Origin: Christiangramia portivictoriae DSM 23547
GTDB taxonomy: Bacteria; Bacteroidota; Bacteroidia; Flavobacteriales; Flavobacteriaceae
Assembly (NCBI RefSeq): GCF_000423045.1
Contig: NZ_AUHF01000008.1
Location: 186,001 to 250,000 of the forward strand
Reading direction: 5' to 3'
DNA: 64,000 nt
Both the position numbers and the translations under genes were made by a program. Below are positions 43,342-52,663 of the stretch, one piece after another; positions within the stretch are counted from its first letter, which is position 1, and each line of letters opens with the position of its first letter. A model generated the notes under the pieces. That model was not told the origin of the DNA, did not search any database, and worked only from the letters and a program-made list of their open reading frames with translations.

Positions 43342-44919
43342 TTATGATATTAGTGGTAATTTAATGATGAAGGTACTTCCCTTCCCTTTTTCGCTGTTCA
43401 CTGTGATCTGTCCATGATGATCGTCTATGATCTGTCTGGCGTATGCCAAACCAAGTCCGTGACCTTTTACATTATGAATATCACCGGTATGTTCGCGATA
43501 AAATTTTTCAAATATTTTCTTTTGAACCAGTTTGGTCATTCCAATTCCCTGGTCTCTTATTTCACAATAGATATAGTTCTTAACGTTGGTGGTATAAATG
43601 TCAATTTTCGGTGCATCGTCAGAATATTTGATGGCGTTGTCTAGTATATTCACCACCACATTTGTAAAATGATCCTGGTTTGCCAGTACAGATGAACGCA
43701 AAGCCCCAAAATGGGTTTGTACATAACCACCACGGTCTTCAATGATCAATTCCACATGCGTGATTGCATCCAGAATAATGTCGTGCAACTGGTGTCTTTC
43801 CTTTTTAAGATCCAGTTCATTCTTTTCCAGTTTTGAAATTCGTAAAACATTTTCCACCTGGGCATGCATTCTTTTATTTTCATCCCTGATCATCTGCAAA
43901 TACCTGTTCACTTTGGAACGATCTTCAATCACTTTCGGATTTTTGATCGCATCCAGCGCGAGGTTGATGGTCGCAATTGGAGTTTTGAACTCATGCGTCA
44001 TGTTATTGATAAAGTCGGTCTTGATCTGGGAAATCTGCCTTTGCTTGATCAACTGGGATAACGCACTTGAATACGCGATCACAATGATTAGTGTAAAGAT
44101 GATAGACAAACAGGCCATCAAAATTACCGATGAAAGCACTGCTTCTTTCCTGTTTGTAAGATTCACCAAAAGCTGATAACCGCTTCGACCTGCTGAGTCC
44201 ACAAAAAGTGGCACGGCATAGGTCGCCGGGTGATCGAGACTAAAATTATCTGAATGAACGGTGGTTGCTATCGAATTATTAAAAACTCCAAATTCGAAAG
44301 CGGTTTTCAGGTTTCTTTCTGCCAGCTCCTCCTCCAGTAGCTCCCTGATCTTTTCTTCTGAAACGCGCTGATGAATAGGAATTCGCACGACAAGTTCTGA
44401 AATCGCAGATCTCACGATATCTTTTTCGACCTCTTCCATCCTGGAAAGTCTCTCGATATGCTCTATTCGCTGCCGGGCACTTAAATTTCCACCTTCAAGA
44501 TTATTTTCCTGCACGATATCTGTCACCTTTTTATTGATCATTTTGGTGAACTTGATACTGTCTTCCGCAAATTGTAAAAAGCCTGAAGAAACCTTATAAT
44601 CTTCTTCCAGAATGGTTTCTGAATTGAAATAAGTTTCGTTCCTGTTTTCGTCCCTGTTGGTGTAGAAATATTCGGTAAGCGTTCGATCGCTTAACGTGCT
44701 ATTGATACTATCCGGATCCTTGAACTGAAAATAATAGCGCTCAAACTCTGCATTCTGAATCTCTTCGGAAACCTTTATCAGAGCCTGTTTCGCATTATAG
44801 GAAAACTGCTCTTCCCTGTCATCGATCGTACTTTTTATCCAATATCCCTGAACGAATATGATGCCTATTAAAGACAAGCTCATCAGCGCTACGAGAAGGA
44901 CAAAAAGCTTCTTATTCAT
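43342..44919 (-). CDS. Membrane sensor histidine kinase (RprX-like)
   Basis: 525 aa. One N-terminal membrane helix (LFVLLVALMSLSLIGIIFVQGYW, 5-27) and a second at about 267-291 (AVLSSVILMACLSIIFTLIIVIAYSS) bracket a large periplasmic sensor domain. The HisKA box is FINNMTHEFKTPIATINLALD with the phospho-His. HATPase motifs are NILDNAIKYS, RDQGIGM and GLGLAYARQI. It phosphorylates the regulator encoded 3 nt downstream. A TAnnTTTG -7 box (44932-44925 on the minus strand) ends 5 nt before the ATG. Confidence 0.93.
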   Translation of the reverse strand: MNKKLFVLLVALMSLSLIGIIFVQGYWIKSTIDDREEQFSYNAKQALIKVSEEIQNAEFERYYFQFKDPDSINSTLSDRTLTEYFYTNRDENRNETYFNSETILEEDYKVSSGFLQFAEDSIKFTKMINKKVTDIVQENNLEGGNLSARQRIEHIERLSRMEEVEKDIVRSAISELVVRIPIHQRVSEEKIRELLEEELAERNLKTAFEFGVFNNSIATTVHSDNFSLDHPATYAVPLFVDSAGRSGYQLLVNLTNRKEAVLSSVILMACLSIIFTLIIVIAYSSALSQLIKQRQISQIKTDFINNMTHEFKTPIATINLALDAIKNPKVIEDRSKVNRYLQMIRDENKRMHAQVENVLRISKLEKNELDLKKERHQLHDIILDAITHVELIIEDRGGYVQTHFGALRSSVLANQDHFTNVVVNILDNAIKYSDDAPKIDIYTTNVKNYIYCEIRDQGIGMTKLVQKKIFEKFYREHTGDIHNVKGHGLGLAYARQIIDDHHGQITVNSEKGKGSTFIIKLPLIS

Positions 44920-44924
44920 GCGGT

Positions 44925-44932
44925 CAAAAGTA
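44925..44932 (-). promoter_or_regulatory. -7 box of the histidine kinase/response regulator operon
   Basis: TACTTTTG on the minus strand fits TAnnTTTG exactly, 5 nt before the kinase ATG at 44919. Transcription would start at or next to the ATG. No clear -33 box is seen at the usual distance. Confidence 0.4.
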
Positions 44933-44986
44933 ATATTTTAACATTTAGAGCTTAAGCTGTTTAACCAAATGTTAACAGAACTTCCG

Positions 44987-45577
44987 TCAATTTTCGCGTG
45001 CTTTTAAGATTTGGTTATGGATATCGTGAACCTGCAGTTTGGTTTGGTGTAAATCCTCGTTTTCTATAATGAAATCAGCTAGTTCAGCTTTCTTTTCATC
45101 TGGCCATTGATGATCCATTCGAGCTTCGATTTCCTCTATACTACTATCGTCCCGTTGCTGAAGTCTTTCGATTTTTAACGTATGCGGAGCGGTGACCAGG
45201 ATACTGAGATCACATTTCTTATAACCTCCTACTTCAAAAAGAATGGCTGCCTCGTAAATCACATATGCGGAAGACTGCCGCGAAACCCACGCTTCAAAAT
45301 CTTTTGCCACCGCCGGGTGAATGATGGCATTAAGATCTGCAAGGAGTTGTTTGTCATTAAAGACCTTGTTCGCGATGTACTTCCTGTCGGGTTTGCTCGC
45401 ACTATAACTCTTATCTCCCAATAACTTGCTTACCTTTTCTTTTATAGGCCTACTCTCTGCAAGAAGTCTCTTGCCTGCATCATCTGCAATATATATAGGA
45501 ATGCCGAGCTCCTTAAAAAATCCAGCCACAGTCGTTTTACCACTTCCAATCCCCCCGGTGAGCCCTACTATTTTCAT
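44987..45577 (-). CDS. coaE: Dephospho-CoA kinase
   Basis: 196 aa. The P-loop GLTGGIGSGKTTVAGFF is at residues 5-21, followed by the IADDAGKRLL, HPAV and YEAAILFEVGG motifs of CoaE. It phosphorylates dephospho-CoA, the last step of coenzyme A synthesis. The start codon overlaps the ybbR-like gene by 4 nt, so GT2, YbbR-like and coaE form one operon. Confidence 0.95.
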   Translation of the reverse strand: MKIVGLTGGIGSGKTTVAGFFKELGIPIYIADDAGKRLLAESRPIKEKVSKLLGDKSYSASKPDRKYIANKVFNDKQLLADLNAIIHPAVAKDFEAWVSRQSSAYVIYEAAILFEVGGYKKCDLSILVTAPHTLKIERLQQRDDSSIEEIEARMDHQWPDEKKAELADFIIENEDLHQTKLQVHDIHNQILKAREN

Positions 45578-46521
45578 CGTTTGATCACAAATTGAATTCT
45601 ACGTTCATTCAAGCGAAGATTATTGACCAACTTCGGTTTGCTTTTAATCTGAGCGATCATATAATCGTCACCCGGTTTTACACTTTTATAATCACAAACT
45701 ACCGAGAAGTCTGCCGCCTCCACCTTATCAAATTCCTCCAGGTTTACCTGGTAGTATACTACTACAGATTTTGGGAAATAAGCCAGGTTCAGGTTGTCTG
45801 GAACGTTGATGACTTCTACCGGGATCTCGGCTTTACCTTCCGTAAATTTTTCGACATTCTGCCTGTAGCGTACACTGTTTTCATAAAAACTCAACGCTCC
45901 AAAGCCTGTAGTATCCAGTTTTACACTGCCGTCCAGGTCTTTATTAACATCTTCCAGTTTTTTCCTAAAGGTTGGGACCGATTCTAATTTTGAAATAAGC
46001 TCCTCGGGCCCGCTCACTTTCACCGAGTCTGGCACCAATACCAAATCTTCGTCTGCCGAGTATCCCACAGCATAACTAATCTCAATATTGGAATTGATCT
46101 TCAGCATTTTTTCTTTTTTGAACTGGAATGGGATCACGATTTCATCCTGAATGATCTTGGATTCTTCCAGGGTAACTTTTAATTGCTGTTCGATTTCCGC
46201 AATATGGTTCTCGATCGAGTAGATAAGATTTTTATCGCTTTCGGTAGCTTCGGAAAGATCTATATCCAGTTTCGGGTTAAAAATTTTATAGTAATAAATA
46301 CTGAAGCCGTTATCCTGCAACTGGAGATCTACGTGATCGGGACGCTCTTCAGAAATACTTTTATCCAGTGGAATATTGAGATAATTCACCGGCACTTCGA
46401 TCACCTGCGTATAGGTTTTTGAAAATTGCACCAGCACCCACACGATCGCAGAAAAGATGAGGAAAAAACCGAATGTCTTGATGCTTGATTTTTTAAATCT
46501 TCTTCTACTCCTGGTTGCCAT
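45574..46521 (-). CDS. YbbR-like domain protein
   Basis: 315 aa. An N-terminal membrane anchor (TFGFFLIFSAIVWVLVQFS, about 15-33) is preceded by a basic stretch. YbbR-like beta domains follow (about 35-110 and 130-220). Bacteroidota lack the usual diadenylate-cyclase partner arrangement next to this gene, and none is seen here. It overlaps the glycosyltransferase gene by 17 nt and coaE by 4 nt, an arrangement I recall as common in Flavobacteriia. Function is unclear. Confidence 0.85.
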   Translation of the reverse strand: MATRSRRRFKKSSIKTFGFFLIFSAIVWVLVQFSKTYTQVIEVPVNYLNIPLDKSISEERPDHVDLQLQDNGFSIYYYKIFNPKLDIDLSEATESDKNLIYSIENHIAEIEQQLKVTLEESKIIQDEIVIPFQFKKEKMLKINSNIEISYAVGYSADEDLVLVPDSVKVSGPEELISKLESVPTFRKKLEDVNKDLDGSVKLDTTGFGALSFYENSVRYRQNVEKFTEGKAEIPVEVINVPDNLNLAYFPKSVVVYYQVNLEEFDKVEAADFSVVCDYKSVKPGDDYMIAQIKSKPKLVNNLRLNERRIQFVIKR

Positions 46522-47524
46522 GTTTTTTGAAAAATAATTGAGGAAATGCCACTTCCGGTTCCTGTTGCTGTATATTAATTCGATAATTCGAAACTAAAAA
46601 ACCATATCCATACCCAGAGAACTGGATAATTACCGCTCTCACCGCCAATAACCCAATATATAGACTTTTATTGCGTATCGCGGCATCTACCGCTACAATT
46701 AGGAAATAAATAAGATAACAGGCTATAAATATACTAAAGCCCGCAAACAACAGAACAATCGATCCTATAAGGCCTAGCATGAACAAAGTCGGAAACCAGT
46801 AGGTGATTTTGGACGATCCAGGATGCCATTGGTTTAAAATAGGTCGCACCATTCCAAATTTCTTAACCTGAAGAAAGAACTTTTTCCAGTCGATACGCCT
46901 CTTATGGAAAACACGCGCATTCGGAATCAGGCAACTTCTCACTCCCAATTGCTTTAATCGCAAACTTAGATCGGGATCTTCACCGGGATGTATTCTTCCA
47001 AATCCATTAGTAAGCTCAAAGGCTTTTTCACTTAATCCCATATTAAAACTACGTGGCTGGAATTCATCGACAGCTTTTTTACCACCACGTATTCCACCGG
47101 TGGTAAAAAGTGAGGTCATGCTGTAATCTATAGCCTTCTGAATGTTGGAGAAAGAATGATGGGCGGCGTCTGGCCCGCCAAAACAATCATAATAACTGGC
47201 AGATAAAAAATTGTGAACTTCCTCCAGGTAATCTTCAGGCATCAGCACATCTGAATCCAGAATTAGATAATATGGAGCCCTGGCTTTTCTCATACCGTAA
47301 TTTCTACTGTCTCCCGGACCTGAATTCATTTTAAAGTAATAACTAATCTCCAATCGATCCTGGAATTCAGCAACCACGGTTTCTGAAGATTTTGTAGAGC
47401 CATCTTCAACGATCACCACTTCAAAAGATACTGGTGCACGCATGTTCAGCATGCTCTGCAACAATTCCCTGATCTCATCAGGCCTGTTGAAAACAGGAAT
47501 CACAAATGAATATTCTGGCTGCAT
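46505..47524 (-). CDS. Family 2 glycosyltransferase
   Basis: 339 aa. A GT-A fold covers about 1-230: YSFVIPVFNRPDEIRELL, EDGS (DxS), LDSDV (DxD-like metal site) and GEDPDLSLRLKQLG with the GEDxDLSxRL acceptor motif. Two or three C-terminal membrane helices (about 250-310, LGLIGSIVLLFAGFSIFIACYLIYFLI) anchor it in the inner membrane. The donor and acceptor sugars cannot be inferred. It is the first gene of the operon with ybbR-like and coaE. Confidence 0.9.
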   Translation of the reverse strand: MQPEYSFVIPVFNRPDEIRELLQSMLNMRAPVSFEVVIVEDGSTKSSETVVAEFQDRLEISYYFKMNSGPGDSRNYGMRKARAPYYLILDSDVLMPEDYLEEVHNFLSASYYDCFGGPDAAHHSFSNIQKAIDYSMTSLFTTGGIRGGKKAVDEFQPRSFNMGLSEKAFELTNGFGRIHPGEDPDLSLRLKQLGVRSCLIPNARVFHKRRIDWKKFFLQVKKFGMVRPILNQWHPGSSKITYWFPTLFMLGLIGSIVLLFAGFSIFIACYLIYFLIVAVDAAIRNKSLYIGLLAVRAVIIQFSGYGYGFLVSNYRINIQQQEPEVAFPQLFFKKHGNQE

Positions 47525-47542
47525 GCTGATGGTTTGAAACAG

Positions 47543-47583
47543 AACTGCCGGAAGCCGAACAAATTGTCCAGGCTCCGGCAGTT
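47543..47583 (-). terminator. Terminator of fabI
   Basis: AACTGCCGGAAGCC (47543-47556) and GGCTCCGGCAGTT (47571-47583) form a strong stem with a one-base bulge. On the minus strand it is followed by CTGTTTC, a weak T-run. It sits between fabI and the glycosyltransferase gene. Confidence 0.65.
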
Positions 47584-47599
47584 GATATTTAGAATTTAA

Positions 47600-48421
47600 T
47601 TATTCCTGATCTTTAACAAAAGTTTCCATTACTTCCTGGCTAACTCCCGTGTTCGAGAACCCACCATCGTGAAATAGATTTTGAAGAGTTACCTTTCTGG
47701 TTAAATCTGAGAATAAAGTCAACGTATAATCTGCACACTCTAAAGCAGTAGCATTTCCAAGCGGAGACATTTTTTCTGCAAAAGCAATAAAACCATCGAA
47801 GCCTTTAACTCCAGTTCCTGCTGTAGTTGGAGTTGGAGATTGTGAAATGGTGTTTACTCTCACTTTTTTGTCTTTTCCGAAGAAATAACCAAAACTGCGG
47901 GCAATAGACTCCAGATAAGCCTTGTTATCTGCCATATCATTATAATCAGGGAAAACACGTTGTGCCGCCATGTAACTTAGTGCCACGATACTTCCCCACT
48001 CATTCATCGCATCCTTTTTATACAGCACCTGCATGGTTTTATGAAACGAAACTGCAGAAACATCCCAGCCCTTAGTCGTAAAATCATAGTTCATATCTGT
48101 ATAATGTTTTCCCTTACGCACATTTACAGACATCCCGATGGAATGAAGTACAAAATCGATCTTTCCTCCTAGGATTTCCATAGACTTCTCTACAAGGTTT
48201 TCAAGATCTTCTACCTTGGTAGCATCGGCAGGAATGATCTCAGAACCGGTTTTTTCAGCCAGTTGTTTGATACTTCCCATTCTCATGGCAATTGGAGCGT
48301 TTGTTAACACGAAAGTTCCACCTTCTTCGTGAACTCTTTCTGCTGTCTTCCAGGCAATTGAATTCTCATCCAATGCACCAAATATGATTCCTCGTTTACC
48401 TTTTAGCAGGTTATATGACAT
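47600..48421 (-). CDS. fabI: Enoyl-ACP reductase (NADH)
   Basis: 273 aa. The FabI-type cofactor site is GKRGIIFGALDENSIAWKTAE (8-28), unlike the GxxxGxG of other short-chain reductases. The catalytic Tyr-x6-Lys is YNDMADNK, with SYMAAQRVFPDYN before it. It reduces trans-2-enoyl-ACP in fatty-acid elongation. The gene lies 87 nt after recN, with its own probable promoter and a terminator downstream. Confidence 0.95.
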   Translation of the reverse strand: MSYNLLKGKRGIIFGALDENSIAWKTAERVHEEGGTFVLTNAPIAMRMGSIKQLAEKTGSEIIPADATKVEDLENLVEKSMEILGGKIDFVLHSIGMSVNVRKGKHYTDMNYDFTTKGWDVSAVSFHKTMQVLYKKDAMNEWGSIVALSYMAAQRVFPDYNDMADNKAYLESIARSFGYFFGKDKKVRVNTISQSPTPTTAGTGVKGFDGFIAFAEKMSPLGNATALECADYTLTLFSDLTRKVTLQNLFHDGGFSNTGVSQEVMETFVKDQE

Positions 48422-48508
48422 GTGATTTATTTTTTGTGGTTGTTAAGCCTGTAAATATAGCAAAGTTGAAAGAAATCCTTCACCTTTTGAGCCTGAGATG
48501 ATCTGGTA

Positions 48509-50161
48509 TTAATTCAGCAGCGCTTTTGCATGGGCACGTGCAGAATCACTTCCACCGGTCCCACCAAGCATCATTGCCAGTTCATCTATTCTTTGATCCT
48601 GTTCCAGCCTGATGATTTTGGTTTGCGTGGCTACCTCGTTATCTTCTTTAAATATCTTAAAATGGGAACTTCCTTTTCCAGCTATTTGTGGTAAATGAGT
48701 GATCGCGATCACCTGCATATTCACTCCCATCCTGGCCAGGATCTCTCCCATTTTATGAGCGATATCACCAGAGACGCCGGTATCAATTTCATCAAAAATG
48801 ATGGTAGGCAGTTTACTTTGTGCTGCAAGGATACTTTTTACCGCCAGCATGATCCTGGACAGCTCACCACCCGATGCAGCTTTCCTGATCTCTTTAAAAC
48901 TCCCACCTTTATTTGCGGCAAGAAACCATTCAAGCTTATCGCTGCCGTTGCTTAAAAAATCTGATGAGCTACTTAGTTCAATATTGAGTCTCGCATTCGG
49001 CATTCCCAGGTCCTTCAGGATTAGTTCAGTCTGCTCGATAAACGTTGGGATGATCTTTGAACGGTTCTTGTTCAGTTTTGCAGCGGTGGCAGATATCACA
49101 AGATGTTGCTTTTTGATGGCCTTTTCGGCTGCTTCCAAAGCTGCCTCAGCATTTTCTGTAACCGAAACTTTCTCCTGAAGATCCTCTCCTATTTGCAATA
49201 ATTCTTCTACGCTTTCAGCATTGTGTTTTTTTTGCAGATTATAGATGATCTGCAACTTTTGATTTACCTTTTCCAGTTCCTCTGGATTCGCTTCCACCGC
49301 TTCAAGTGCATCTGCCATTTCTGCCTCCAGATCATCCAGCTCTATGATCGCGCTCTGTAATCTTTCAAAGAAATTATCATAAGTTTCGGAGAACTTGGCG
49401 ATTCGGGATATATGAGATCGAGCCGACTTCAAAGTTTCCAAACTTCCTATTTCTTCCTGTTGTATGGCGCTTAAAGCGGCACTAAGGTTTTCGGTAAGTT
49501 CTTCCACATTGTTTAAAGATTCATATCTTTCTTCCAGGTCTTCCAGCATTCCTGCTTTAAGTCCGGCTTCCTGCAATTCATTCAGAAGAAACAGATTGTA
49601 ATCATATTCTTTTGATGCCTGTGCCTGCTCCTCTTTAAGCTCTTCATATCGTTTCTGAAATTTCCGATACTCCTTTAATTCAGATTTATACTGAAGGATG
49701 AGCGCTTCATTTTTTGCTATGGTATCAATCACCTTGAATTGATACTCAGAATTTCCTAGACTCAAGGTTTCGTGCTGACTATGAATATCGATAAGAGACG
49801 TGCCAAGTTTCTGCAAAGAGGTGATCTTTACAGGCGTATCGTTGATAAAGGCCCTGGATTTCCCTGATGGTAAAATTTCACGTCGAATAATACTGCTCTG
49901 CTCGTAATCAAGGTCTTCCTTTTCAAAAAACTGCTGTAACGCATAATCTTTTATACTGAAATGACCTTCGATGACGCACTTCCTGTCTGTATTTCTAATA
50001 CTGCTGAAGTCTGCGCGATCTCCCAGCAATAATCCCAGGGCACCAAGCATAATGGATTTTCCGGCGCCGGTTTCCCCGGTAATGATCGTAAAACCAGATT
50101 GAAGATCCATGGTAATATCTTCAATAAGCGCGTAATTCTTTATGGAAAGAGATGTAAGCAA
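48509..50161 (-). CDS. recN: DNA repair ATPase RecN
   Basis: 550 aa SMC-like protein. The Walker A motif GETGAGKS (about 29-36) sits in the N-terminal ATPase head. Two long coiled coils (about 150-360) flank the hinge. The C-terminal head has the signature AASGGELSRIMLAVK, Walker B TIIFDEIDTGVSGD and the H-loop ITHLPQIA. It acts in double-strand-break repair. It is the last gene of the bamD operon, 58 nt after the porD-like gene. Confidence 0.95.
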   Translation of the reverse strand: MLTSLSIKNYALIEDITMDLQSGFTIITGETGAGKSIMLGALGLLLGDRADFSSIRNTDRKCVIEGHFSIKDYALQQFFEKEDLDYEQSSIIRREILPSGKSRAFINDTPVKITSLQKLGTSLIDIHSQHETLSLGNSEYQFKVIDTIAKNEALILQYKSELKEYRKFQKRYEELKEEQAQASKEYDYNLFLLNELQEAGLKAGMLEDLEERYESLNNVEELTENLSAALSAIQQEEIGSLETLKSARSHISRIAKFSETYDNFFERLQSAIIELDDLEAEMADALEAVEANPEELEKVNQKLQIIYNLQKKHNAESVEELLQIGEDLQEKVSVTENAEAALEAAEKAIKKQHLVISATAAKLNKNRSKIIPTFIEQTELILKDLGMPNARLNIELSSSSDFLSNGSDKLEWFLAANKGGSFKEIRKAASGGELSRIMLAVKSILAAQSKLPTIIFDEIDTGVSGDIAHKMGEILARMGVNMQVIAITHLPQIAGKGSSHFKIFKEDNEVATQTKIIRLEQDQRIDELAMMLGGTGGSDSARAHAKALLN

Positions 50162-50219
50162 TATGGTTCAAATTTGTGCTAAATATACGAGAGAAAATAC
50201 TCGTAGTCAACCAAAATTA

Positions 50220-51110
50220 CTACTGAATATTTCGCCAGCTACGGGCATACCTGGCAGCGATGTTATTGAGTGTTTGTATAAGCTCATTCTTCGCAGGATA
50301 AGCAGGCCCTCCGCTATAAATCGAGGCAATCTCATCTGCCTTGGAGTCAAAAAAAGCACGAAGCAACAATGAATTGTTCCTGCGGTTGTTCATCACTTCC
50401 AGCTTATTTAAAGACCCGGCAATGGCCGTTTTTCCAGCCGGTACATCGGCATGCATCACATCGAGACCTAACCGGTGATAATCATATAATGCTTCCCTGT
50501 ATTCGGCATACGTATTCGCCAGTAGATCTGCATTTAACCTGAAACGTGACCGCTGACCATCTGAACCTCGCCATCCCTGTGAATTTCCCTGTTGCGCCGT
50601 AGTAACGATCCTGTTGGCTTCCTCAAAAAATGCAGTCCCTCCTTCCGGAGCAAAAGTGTCTGCATCCAGTCCTAATATCGTATAAACATAAAAAGAGATT
50701 ACAGATACAAGATTGTTCGTATAGGTATTCTGGCTATAATTTAGTGGCTGATATTCACGGTAACTAAAACTGAACTGTTCATCGTTAAAATTAAAGACCG
50801 GGGTGATCATGCTCGTCCCGTAAACAGGTCTGGAAGACTGGACCTGGATCGTGCCGTTAAAGCTCTCTCCCTCAAAACTGTTAATCGTAATGAACATACT
50901 ACAATTAATACGTTCATGATCCTGCAGGCGCCTGTCTGTCCAGGTGGTCTGGTTGATAAATTCGTTCAGCGATCTTTCCAGGGTTTTAAATACAGAAAGG
51001 TTTGCCTGCCCGGTCTGTTCCGCATTTACCACTACTTCACAATTTAATTGCTGAGCGATCCCAGTTTGGGAAATAAAAGCGAACAATACGAGAAAGACAA
51101 TTTTACGCAT
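50220..51110 (-). CDS. porD: DUF4835-family protein, PorD-like type IX secretion component
   Basis: 296 aa. The signal peptide is MRKIVFLVLFAFISQTGIAQ (cleavage after AQ). The mature part starts with ELNCEVVVNAEQ-type sequence (here QLNCEVVVNAEQTG), a conserved DUF4835 opening. The SYREYQPLNYSQNTYTNNLVSVISFYVY segment is typical. DUF4835 members include PorD, needed for type IX secretion and gliding in some Bacteroidota. The name is family recall, and activity is not known. It overlaps coaBC by 8 nt. Confidence 0.8.
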   Translation of the reverse strand: MRKIVFLVLFAFISQTGIAQQLNCEVVVNAEQTGQANLSVFKTLERSLNEFINQTTWTDRRLQDHERINCSMFITINSFEGESFNGTIQVQSSRPVYGTSMITPVFNFNDEQFSFSYREYQPLNYSQNTYTNNLVSVISFYVYTILGLDADTFAPEGGTAFFEEANRIVTTAQQGNSQGWRGSDGQRSRFRLNADLLANTYAEYREALYDYHRLGLDVMHADVPAGKTAIAGSLNKLEVMNNRRNNSLLLRAFFDSKADEIASIYSGGPAYPAKNELIQTLNNIAARYARSWRNIQ

Positions 51111-52311
51111 GGAACATTTTGATTACTTCAGTTATGATATCCTGGGCAACTTCAGTTTTGCTTTTAAGATCAAATTCCAGTTTGCTATCTGGATAAATGA
51201 TCCTGATCTTGTTGGTATCTCCCTGAAAGCCTGCACCAGAATCCTTAAGTGAATTTAAGACAATAAAATCAAGATTCTTCTTTTCAAGCTTTTTTCGGGC
51301 ATTTTCCTCTTCATTATTGGTTTCCAAAGCAAAACCTACGAGTTTCTGACTTGTTTTGATAGCTCCCAGGGAAGCCAGTATATCTTCGGTTTTGGTTAAC
51401 TCCAGGGTTAAGGAGGAATCGTTTTTTTTGATCTTTTGATCTGCCACATATTTCGGCCGGTAATCGGCAACAGCAGCCGCAGCAATAAATACATCTGCGC
51501 TGCCAAAATGAGCGTGAGCGGCTTCATACATATCCCGGGTACTCGTCACTCTTTGTACTTCGATACTGGAATGTGAGATCTGGAGATGCGTTGGTCCTGA
51601 GATCAATATCACCCTCGCGCCAGCCTCTGCCGCCTTTAATGCGAGGGCAAAACCCATTTTACCACTGGAATGATTGCCAATGAAGCGAACCGGGTCTATA
51701 GCTTCATAAGTTGGACCGGCGGTGATCACAATCTTTTTATTCTGAAGCGGAAGTTCTTTAGATAAATGATCTTCGATAAATTGAATGATCTCTTCTGGCT
51801 CTGCCATTCTTCCTTTTCCAGAAAGTCCGCTGGCCAGCTCTCCGGTTCCTGCCGGAATCATGATGTTCCCGTAAGCCTGAAGTGTTTCGAAACTTTTGGT
51901 CGTAGATGGATGCTTATACATGTCAAGATCCATTGCCGGAGCAAAGAATACTTCACATTTCGCTGAAAGATAAGTGGCCAGCAGGATATTATCGCTGTTT
52001 CCAGAAGCCATTTTGGATAGCGTACTGGCGGTGGCAGGGGCCAAAAGCATGAAATCGGCCCAAAGGCCGAGTTCCACGTGATTGTTCCATTCTTCGTTCT
52101 CATTCTCATCGTTCGTAAATGAAGAATAAACTTCATTTTTTGAGAGTGTTGAAAGCGTAAGCGGAGTGATAAATTCTTTGGCAGCCTGAGTCATTACAAC
52201 CCTGACCTCAGCACCAGACTTCACAAACAGTCGTACCAGTGAAGCAGTTTTATAGGCAGCAATACCTCCGGTAATGCCAAGTAAAACTTTTTTGCCTTGA
52301 AGTACAGACAT
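51103..52311 (-). CDS. coaBC: Bifunctional phosphopantothenoylcysteine decarboxylase/phosphopantothenate-cysteine ligase
   Basis: 402 aa. The N-terminal CoaC flavodoxin-like domain (1-185) has GITGGIAAYK, the WNNHVELGLWADFMLLAPATASTLSK segment and PAMDLDMY. The C-terminal CoaB domain (about 190-402) has VITAGPTYEAIDPVRFIGNHSSGKMG and AAVADYRPK. Together they convert phosphopantothenate to phosphopantetheine for coenzyme A synthesis; coaE is encoded nearby at 44987. It lies 15 nt after rpoZ. Confidence 0.95.
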   Translation of the reverse strand: MSVLQGKKVLLGITGGIAAYKTASLVRLFVKSGAEVRVVMTQAAKEFITPLTLSTLSKNEVYSSFTNDENENEEWNNHVELGLWADFMLLAPATASTLSKMASGNSDNILLATYLSAKCEVFFAPAMDLDMYKHPSTTKSFETLQAYGNIMIPAGTGELASGLSGKGRMAEPEEIIQFIEDHLSKELPLQNKKIVITAGPTYEAIDPVRFIGNHSSGKMGFALALKAAEAGARVILISGPTHLQISHSSIEVQRVTSTRDMYEAAHAHFGSADVFIAAAAVADYRPKYVADQKIKKNDSSLTLELTKTEDILASLGAIKTSQKLVGFALETNNEEENARKKLEKKNLDFIVLNSLKDSGAGFQGDTNKIRIIYPDSKLEFDLKSKTEVAQDIITEVIKMFHA

Positions 52312-52326
52312 ATCTGCTAACCGATT

Positions 52327-52656
52327 CTATTCTTCGGTATCCTTGGTGTTTCTCCAGTAGATCTTGTCGTCAAGCCACTCCTGTATCGCAAGGGATTGTG
52401 GCTTAGGAAGTTTTTCATAGAATTTTGAAACCTCGATCTGCTCTTTGTTTTCAAAAATCTCGTCAAGAGAATCATTGTACGTAGCGAACTCATCAAGCTT
52501 TTCTAAAAGCTCTTTTTTGATTTCACCATTAATTTGTCCAGCTCTCTTCGCTACAATAGAAATCGCCTCGTAAATGTTTCCGGTAGGAGCATCTACTTCG
52601 TTTTTGTTGATCGTAGTCGTGTTGACCGGGGCATCAATTTTTTTAAAATCCATCAT
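52327..52656 (-). CDS. rpoZ: RNA polymerase omega subunit (RpoZ/Rpb6 family)
   Basis: 109 aa. The Bacteroidota omega pattern is TGNIYEAISIVAKRAGQI, then KKELLEKLDEFATYND and LPKPQSLAIQEWLDDKIYWR. It is a small core subunit of RNA polymerase that helps assemble beta'. It is in the bamD operon between bamD (7 nt) and coaBC (15 nt). The start MMDFKK has two adjacent Met codons, and the second may be used. Confidence 0.9.
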   Translation of the reverse strand: MMDFKKIDAPVNTTTINKNEVDAPTGNIYEAISIVAKRAGQINGEIKKELLEKLDEFATYNDSLDEIFENKEQIEVSKFYEKLPKPQSLAIQEWLDDKIYWRNTKDTEE

Positions 52657-52663
52657 TCCTTTT

